From: Paramecium octaurelia
Lineage: Eukaryota; Ciliophora; Oligohymenophorea; Peniculida; Parameciidae
Reading direction: 5' to 3'
Length of the DNA stretch: 64,000 nt
Assembly (NCBI GenBank): GCA_905182995.1
Contig: CAJJDP010000137.1
Location: 62,001 to 126,000 of the forward strand
Positions 57,662 to 64,000 of the stretch are shown piece after piece; the first letter of the stretch is position 1; every line of letters starts with the position of its first letter. Position numbers and translations under genes: made by a program. The notes beneath the pieces were generated by a model that worked only from the letters and a program-made list of their open reading frames with translations, was not told where the DNA came from and made no database searches.

Positions 57662-58110
57662 CCCTTTTAACAACTATTTAAAAATAATATTAAAAATTTG
57701 TAACAAATAAATCAATATCTACTCACAATAAAAATTTAAGATATAATTAGTGCTTTTCCAATTTCTGGGTTTTGAGTAGGTGTTGTTATGATAAATATTG
57801 ATCAACATAAAAAATGACTGTTATTTCATTAATAAATTTAAGTGAATAACTTAGGCATTGATTATTTATTCATTAATACTAATCATAACAATATAGCAAT
57901 TGATTTTCAATTAATCAAACTCATCCAATCCTTGAATTATTTAATAATTAATAAAATATTTGTTGAATAATATATATATACTATCCGCTTTGATAAATAC
58001 TCTACAACTAATTAAATCATTGAGATTACTCTCTTATACAATTAGGATACTTTAAAGAATTAAATAGATATCCTATTACATAATTTAATATATATTAATT
58101 TTAATTGAGA
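57662..58110. other. Intergenic, no gene seen
   Basis: About 450 bp of AT-rich sequence between the CenH3 start (minus strand) and the stop of the CHIP-type gene. It presumably contains the CenH3 promoter. No coding-like frame found. Confidence 0.5.
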
Positions 58111-59231
58111 TCATTCAAATGAAATGGCTTCTATTGTTTACAGATGAAGTTGTTTCTTCTTTTAAAAGGTTTGGATAGCCCATAGTATTTACAAGTTAGA
58201 TATATAATAATGCTTCAATGGCTTTCTAGTGCAAGGATCAAAATAACCATTTTTTTTTGTATGATTCTCAAGAACTAATCTTTCATAAGTTTATCCGCTA
58301 TCAGTTAACACAGGATCACTAAAACCTTCAAATGTGATTGGACAAGTTAAATACTGAGGCATATCATCCTCATGTCCTAAAGTTTATAAAATAGTTTGCT
58401 CTTGTAAAATTTTGGACCATAGGAATTACACAAGATTCTCTTTTTATTCATATGGCAATTCTGAATTCTCTACATATTTCAACAATTTTAGATCCGCTTC
58501 TGACTTTTTCATTTGTTCAATGAGGAATTCAATTTTATTTTTCTCATTGCTTAGATTCATTAAGGAATATACCTATCTACTTAAGGCCTATATTTCAACT
58601 ATAATAGGAGAGTAAAATATACTGAATTAAAGGGTTTATAGTTGGTTTCTCAAGACATCTAGTATCGATGATGTTGGCTTTTATTTTATAAGTTCTACTG
58701 TGGAAATGGCTTCTAAATATTTTGCTCTATAATTATTTTCATCTAGTTTTAAGGCATAGATGGATAGATCTTTGACGTATTTCCAAATTTGCAATTTCTT
58801 ATAACATAATGCCTTATTTGAAAAGAGTACAGACATTTAGTTATTGTGTTTCTGAATATAATTATTATTTGTATTACAATAGCCTGATCAAAAGCAGATA
58901 TTGCATTCTCGTATTCTCCTTTTTTATATAACTCATTTCCCTATTCTTTATATCGATTTGCATTTTATAAGCTTTCTTCATTTTGATGGATATTCGTCTC
59001 ATGAGTGAAAATGCAGTCTGAATCATCGCAATTCTTTTAACATTAAATGATTAGCCTTTCATTCTTATGCACATCCAAACAAGTATTAAAGTTTTCGCAG
59101 TTTTTATTACATTTCTTAATATTCAAATCAATATACAATTTAATGCTTTGCTTTTTCCAATTACACCTTATAAAAGAACCCTTAGTCAAAGCTATGCAAA
59201 TTCTTACAATTTTAAATTTAACATTTATCAT
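58111..59231 (-). CDS. STUB1: CHIP/STUB1-type TPR plus U-box ubiquitin ligase
   Basis: E3 ubiquitin ligase linking Hsp70/Hsp90 clients to degradation, 364 residues after one 26-bp intron. An N-terminal extension of about 85 residues is rich in Cys (NIKKCNKNCENFNTCLD, QCQKNCDDSDCIF) and may bind zinc. Three TPR-like helices pairs follow: ANRYKEQGNELYKKGEYENA, MSVLFSNKALCYKKLQIWKY, then LDENNYRAKYLEAISTVELI. After a helical linker comes a U-box: QYLTCPITFEGFSDPVLTDS, GQTYERLVLENHTKKNGYFD, CTRKPLKHYYISNLQILWAI. Animal CHIP has the TPR at its extreme N-terminus, so the Cys-rich extension is unusual. The ATG at 59231 is the first true ATG in frame. Confidence 0.85.
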
Positions 59232-60005
59232 TAAATTCACATATTCTGATTCTTTCGTCGTTCATTCGATAATATTATATATAATTTAATAGAAATAATG
59301 AGAATATTTCTTCAATTTTCTTTAATTGTACTATTAGATGTTTTGCTAAACTAATAAAACAACCCATAAAACTGACTATCTACATAGAATTTGATTTTAA
59401 TTGTTAAATTTGGTAATGTAAAATTCTATAAAACAGTTTAAAGCTCTGGAAGGAAATATTCAATTATTAGCTTAGAATTAAAGGAATAATTTGATATAGA
59501 AATTAATAAAATTGGAATTATATAAAAATTTGTGAATCAATTTGTATAAATGTGAGATTTATATGTATTTAATATATATTCTATCTTCAAGTTCTCTACA
59601 CAGTTGGAACATAGATTTTCGTATATCCACACGAAAATAGATTGAGAAAGACGATTAGAATAAGACTCAAATAATAATAAGGATACCCATGTAGATTAAA
59701 ACCATTAAATTGCACTGCAAAGATTACAACAATTGGTTTATAATCAAAATATTCTTAAAAATATATTTCTTTAATAATAAATTTCTAGAAAATGTTGAGA
59801 ACAAATGATTTTAGCTACTTAGAAAGGAGGTTATCGAGAATTAATGAATAGAAAATATTGAGTATTTTTACTCTTATAAAATATTGACCTAAACCAAGTT
59901 TATTTTATAATACAGAAATTAGTTTTTTTTTATTTAATTTGAGATAGTAATAAAAATAGAAGCATTATTTTTTCACACATATAATATAGGAATTTAGGGT
60001 ATATC
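59232..60005. other. Intergenic, no gene seen
   Basis: About 770 bp between divergent genes, very AT-rich. A 32-codon frame at 59793 (MLRTNDFSYLERRLSRINEQ) is the only coding-like piece, and it is too short to support. Confidence 0.45.
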
Positions 60006-61498
60006 ATGAGAAAATTAATATTTAACGCAGATTAAGTACGGAGAGCTTCGACTGTCCTTTAGAAGTTTGATTTTAGATAAAGTTTGACAGGGTCAAAGTA
60101 AGAATCATAATAAAATTGAGCAACAAGGATTTGATCGATGTGATTGTTTTTGTGTTACAGAAGCCTTGTGAAATGAGAACACCAACGGATGTCTTTATGT
60201 TGAGATCAGCAACTAGATCAATCGAATTTTTCAATAACTTAGAGTCTGATTTATTACATGAGCAATGTTGTAAGTCATTACAATACAAGTATTTGCAAAC
60301 CGAACATTTTATTTTTAAGGAAGGAGATATTGGAGATAAATTTTATATAATAATAAGTGGTAGAGTTTAGGTTCTGAAAGATTTCAATCCAAATGATCTA
60401 TAAGCATCGATATACGATCATGAAATAAAGTAACTATCGAATGGTGACACTTTTGGAGAGAGAGGAATGGATGTGGAAGCAATAAGAACTGCATCATGTA
60501 GAACTCTTGAGAATACTCATTTAGCCTATTTGGATAGAGAAAGCTATTTGACCATTTTGAACAATGTGAAACATTTGATGAAAAAGACATATTTTGAGGA
60601 ATTTGCAAATTTGGATTTGTTTCATAATTGGAAATTTCAAGACATTAAAGCATTCTACGATAAGGCGTTTATAAAGAAGTATTCCATGAATGCTTGTGTT
60701 TATAAAGAAGGAGGTTCCTTGGATTATTTGTATATTATCAAGAAGGGTGAGTTCAAGATAGTGAAGACAGTATTAACATCCACAATAGATTTGAATGAGA
60801 TGTTCATGGGAGATTTTGAGAAAATATTATTAGGCATGAATCATAAATAAAAAACACTATCGGAAATCATTGAAGCAAGATATCAAAAGAAGAAGTTTGG
60901 AAATAACTATTATAAATAAATGAAGAAACTAGTTACTATTAAATACATTACTAATGGTTAAATGTTTGGAGAAATGGAATTGCTGATGCAAAATCAAATC
61001 ACAAGAACTCATTCAGTTTATTCTAATACCGATCAATCTGAATTGTATCAATTGAAAGTAGAACATTTTGAAGCTATTCTCGATAAAATACCTCAAATTA
61101 AATAGCAATTGATATCATTGTCAGAACAAAAGAACAAGTACTTCATGAAACAACTCTTATCTTATGAGAAAAACTTTAATGATCTAACTGAGGCAAAGAA
61201 GGAAATAGAAAAAAATATCAATCTTGACTTTTTGGAGATTGGCACTAGAGAAAAGCCTAAACCAACTAAACCTATTCCACATCTTGATACTGAATTCTCT
61301 ACTACCAGAAAACAAAAATTCATCAAAACTCAAATAGAGATGCAACAATAATAGTAGAGCAAAAAGAAATTCCTAATCAAAAAGCAATACTAAAATAGCT
61401 ACTTTTTTAATTCTCTCTCCTCAAGAATGAGAACTGACGATAATGAAGAACAAGATGCCAAAAATTAATATAATTTTGTCCATCTATCTTATAAATGA
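60006..61498 (+). CDS. Protein with two cyclic-nucleotide-binding domains
   Basis: Codes for 489 residues after one 23-bp intron near 60098. The N-terminal 90 residues include QVRRASTVLQKF, an RRAS-type PKA site. Domain 1 (about residues 90-195) has FIFKEGDIGDKFYIIISGR and GDTFGERGMDVEAIRTASCR. Domain 2 (about 225-355) has VYKEGGSLDYLYIIKKGEFK and GQMFGEMELLMQNQITRTHS. Each keeps the phosphate-binding-cassette Glu of FGE and the Arg of R-T, so both may bind cAMP or cGMP. There is no kinase or channel domain. The C-terminal 130 residues are Lys/Gln-rich and helical. It resembles the cNMP-binding proteins found in cilia rather than PKA regulatory subunits, which carry an N-terminal dimerisation domain. 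Confidence 0.85.
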
Positions 61499-61543
61499 GA
61501 ATATTATATATATATAAATAATCTGTATTTACAACTATTAATT

Positions 61544-62263
61544 TCAATCTATTTGTACTCCTCTCCCATAGAATGATTAAAACTGCCCTTTTTGTGCTTA
61601 TTGTTAAGGTTAAACTGACTGATTGTAGTATTGTTATTTTTATTGGTTATTTTATGTCCAATCATTCTATTGGTCTTTTTGAATCAATCCTCCCATATTA
61701 TCAAACTGCAATATTTTGAATTCTCTATATGAATGAAATGCCACATAACATGATTCTATCTAATAGAAAAATAGTATAAAATATGAGGCTCCAAATTTTT
61801 TGGTTAGAAGAATAAAATGCTCAACTCACCATTCATACCAAAAAATATAGAAATCATCAATAACTAGGTATGAAGGATTTTCATACATTTTATAAGAAGT
61901 AAAACACAGCAATAACACAATTTCACTATACCACAACAATATTTCTATGTATTTCATAATAAATACACTAATTACACTCATGATTTTGTATATAATTATT
62001 ATTAATAATTTATGATTTCCAATAGTTTCGAACTAAATAGAATTTTCTTGTGTAATTCTCTTACAAAACTTTTTTATTTGAAATTGTTCTAAATCTACTT
62101 AGTATTTGAGAGATTTACTTATTCCTTTTGATTGGACTTCCTACTCTTTTTTTAGATCTCTACACATGAATGCTATTTATAAGGATAATGTGTTTCGATG
62201 TTTAATATGCAGATTTCTTAATAATAATTACATCTTAATCAATTCTTTAATAAAACATAACAT
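61544..62263 (-). CDS. Membrane protein with Gln-rich tail
   Basis: Starts MLCFIKELIKMQLLLRNLH and continues VDLEQFQIKKFCKRITQENS into a hydrophobic segment, LLIIIIYKIMSVISVFIMK, and another, SEIVLLLCFTSY. After HFILLTKKFGASYFILFFYQ it ends in a Gln-rich hydrophilic tail (DWTQNNQQKQQYYNQ to GRGVQID, TGA at 61544-61546). A TGA interrupts the same frame near 61817. Treating 45 bp (61809-61853, GTTATTGATG...GTTGAG) as an intron removes it and keeps the frame, giving 224 residues, but 45 bp is long for this genome. No family recognised. Confidence 0.55.
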
Positions 62264-62690
62264 TTTTAATCCATGTTAATCAAAAAATTTTATATATAAC
62301 TAACAAGACTTCTCGCCATATTTCACTTTGTGTGACATACAATTTAATAGCGATGCTAAATTGTTATAAAAAAATTCAACTAGAGTATAGTGATTTTGGA
62401 AAAGATATTTTCTGTAAAATTTTTTGAGCAACACTTAATTGTATATTTTTGATTTTTTACTAACTTGTTTAATAATATTTTTGTTAATAACAAATATGTT
62501 TTTAAATATTTGATATTATACTTGTCATGCAAATTATCTTAAGGAACTCTAAATAAGAACTAACAATAGGTTCAATAGAATGAGTTAGAGTTACTTGACT
62601 ATTGAATAATAGAGTTATCATTAATAAAGTTGCTAATTAGATATCAAATTTTAAATTTTTATATTTAACTAAACAAATTCATGATAGTGA
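62264..62690. other. Intergenic, no gene seen
   Basis: About 430 bp of AT-rich sequence between divergent starts, presumably holding both promoters. No coding-like frame. Confidence 0.5.
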
Positions 62691-64000
62691 GACAAAGCAT
62701 ATCACCAAAAAGGAAGAGTATGACTCCTTCAATGTATGAAGGAAGATAATATTAATATACACTAAGATGTAGCAATCTTAAAACTGAAAGTCTGGATAAT
62801 AGACATGTTTATTCAAGGAATGATGATTCCAAGAGAAAATAGCAAAACATTTCAAATCCCAGGAAAAGTATTTCAATATAAAACCCTCAAGCCACTTTGA
62901 ATAGTTCTTCTAATTCCAAAAACCTAAAAACTCTATAATCATCTACTAGAAAATTATCTCTATAAACGTAACTAAAATACACTATTTTAGTAAGACAATG
63001 ATAAGCAGCACTACAAGCGACAATTGCTAGATTACGAAGTTCTTTCTTCATCCATTAACTAGTGCTCTATAAACTTGTGAAAGGCTGATAAAAGCCTAAA
63101 GATTAGAGGAAGCAATGAAAGAGCTCGAAGAAATCGACCATCCTCATATCAATCAAGATTACCAATCATAAATAGCATTTCTCAAGGGGACAATACACAT
63201 GCAAAATCGACAATATGAAAAGGCAATTAACAGTTTTTAAAAATGCAGACAATAAGGAGATTTTAATGGGAATGCATTGGTTCTATAAGCCATGTCTTTA
63301 GGAAAGTTAGGCAACTACATAGAAGCAATATAGCTTTTGAAAGACTTTCTATTGAAAAACAATGCCAAACAATCTCCAGTCTACTATGATGCAGTATTGT
63401 AAAAAGGAAAGCTTTTAATGAAATTAAAAAAATACAAATTGGCTATGCAGGATTTTATGATCGCCTCAGCCTTAGAGAAAGACATACAAATGTTTTAAGG
63501 GACTTTGGGGAAAGGGGATTGCTTAAGACTTTGTGGGAAAACCTTTGAAGCACTTATAATATATGAAGGAATCCCAGATAATAATCAAGTGCTCATTCGA
63601 AAGGTGATATGCTACTAAGAATTGGAGTAATTTGATAAGGCTTTGGACATCATCAATAAGATCTTAATTTAGGATTCTAGCAATTCGTAGGCACTATATT
63701 TAAAGGGCTCAATATTTATGAAGAAAGGGGAATTTAATGAAGCAATTTTAAGTTTTGAATAATCGATAACTGAGAATCATAGCAAAAAAGCAGTCACAAA
63801 ATCATTAATTGAAATAGCTAAAATTAAAATTGATCAAAAAGATTTCTATTCTGCTTATTATACTTTATAGAGAGTAGATCATTTAGATGTGGAAAAAGCA
63901 TCAATCATAGATCTTAAACAATTTACAGAAGGAGTAATATTTTTAATGAAACGGAAATACAAGGATGCAATTATAATCTTCACTGAATTAATCAATAAAT
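62691..64000 (+). CDS. TPR-repeat protein, partial at right edge
   Basis: Starts MIVRQSISPKRKSMTPSMYE with a basic, Ser-rich 95-residue N-terminus. One 23-bp intron (GTAACTAAAATACACTATTTTAG, 62969-62991) joins LSLQT to KTMISSTTSDNCQ. From residue about 135 onward it is tetratricopeptide repeats: RLEEAMKELEEIDHPHINQ, QIAFLKGTIHMQNRQYEKAI, ALVLQAMSLGKLGNYIEAIQ, KGKLLMKLKKYKLAMQDFMI, FEALIIYEGIPDNNQVLIRK, QALYLKGSIFMKKGEFNEAI, and more. The frame is still open at 64000, so the C-terminus is missing. TPR arrays are protein-interaction scaffolds, and ciliate genomes have very many. No specific family assigned. Confidence 0.85.

Noticed and set aside
61805-61860. Selenocysteine or tryptophan read at the in-frame TGA of the gene at 61544
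   Set aside because: A 45-bp intron containing the TGA fits GT...AG and keeps the frame. No SECIS-like structure was evident to me, and TGA is the normal stop in this genome.
1-64000. tRNA, rRNA, CRISPR, DNA transposon or virus-derived elements
   Set aside because: I saw no cloverleaf with a conserved T-loop, no rRNA motif, no regular repeat-spacer array, and no transposase, integrase, reverse transcriptase or capsid motif. A weak or degraded element could be missed by eye.

Overview
The window is macronuclear-type DNA of a Paramecium-like ciliate. It is AT-rich and densely packed. Its genes read through TAA and TAG as glutamine and stop only at TGA. They are interrupted by very short introns, mostly 20-37 bp and usually GTA...TAG or GTA...AAG. 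Gene content fits: three trichocyst matrix protein genes, striated-fibre assemblin, UNC119, an IP3-receptor-type calcium channel and several coiled-coil proteins. All coding calls below were made by hand with the ciliate code. For most genes the exon sum after removing the proposed introns is an exact number of codons, which is an internal check. Where that failed I say so.

Layout. 1-2743 is a 1357-bp direct repeat holding ribosomal protein uS2 (RPSA) twice, with a single N at the junction, and is most likely an unmerged contig overlap. 2789-10398 carries a small coiled-coil gene, an AGC kinase with a dual-acylation N-terminus, a PUF RNA-binding protein, an uncharacterised gene, an SF-assemblin, NAA60, a small hypothetical gene and a C2HC-finger gene. 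10437-17660 carries NADP-isocitrate dehydrogenase, RNase P/MRP subunit POP5, a Cdc20/Cdh1 activator, a long coiled-coil (CFAP157/BBOF1-like) protein, a bromodomain-ET protein and a small gene. A poorly coding, possibly relic stretch (17661-18895) precedes a 1242-residue mitochondrial protein with an enoyl-CoA-hydratase-like domain, reminiscent of mitoribosomal mS47. 22776-30429 holds uncharacterised genes, a trichocyst matrix protein and a PPPDYRG-repeat protein. 30430-36474 holds an uncharacterised gene, a cAMP-receptor-like GPCR, UNC119, two uncharacterised genes and a second trichocyst gene. 37197-47133 is dominated by a roughly 3000-residue IP3-receptor-type channel that ends 5 bp from the stop of a convergent PX-domain pseudokinase. 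49076-57661 has an amino acid transporter and an importin-alpha-like gene whose start codons are only 10 bp apart, then CtIP/Com1/Sae2, a MORN protein, the third trichocyst gene, an uncharacterised gene and a centromeric-type histone H3 (CenH3). 58111-64000 has a CHIP-type TPR/U-box ligase, a tandem cyclic-nucleotide-binding protein, a small membrane protein and a TPR gene running off the right edge.

The genes do not form operons. Each appears to be transcribed alone, with intergenic spaces often below 100 bp. Functional themes are secretion and calcium (trichocyst matrix proteins, IP3 receptor), cilium and cortex (SF-assemblin, UNC119, coiled coils), cell cycle and chromosomes (APC/C activator, CenH3, CtIP, BET protein) and housekeeping. 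I saw no tRNA, rRNA, CRISPR array, virus-derived element or transposon. The main uncertainty is exon structure in about eight genes, where a one-base frame change or an unseen intron is needed.
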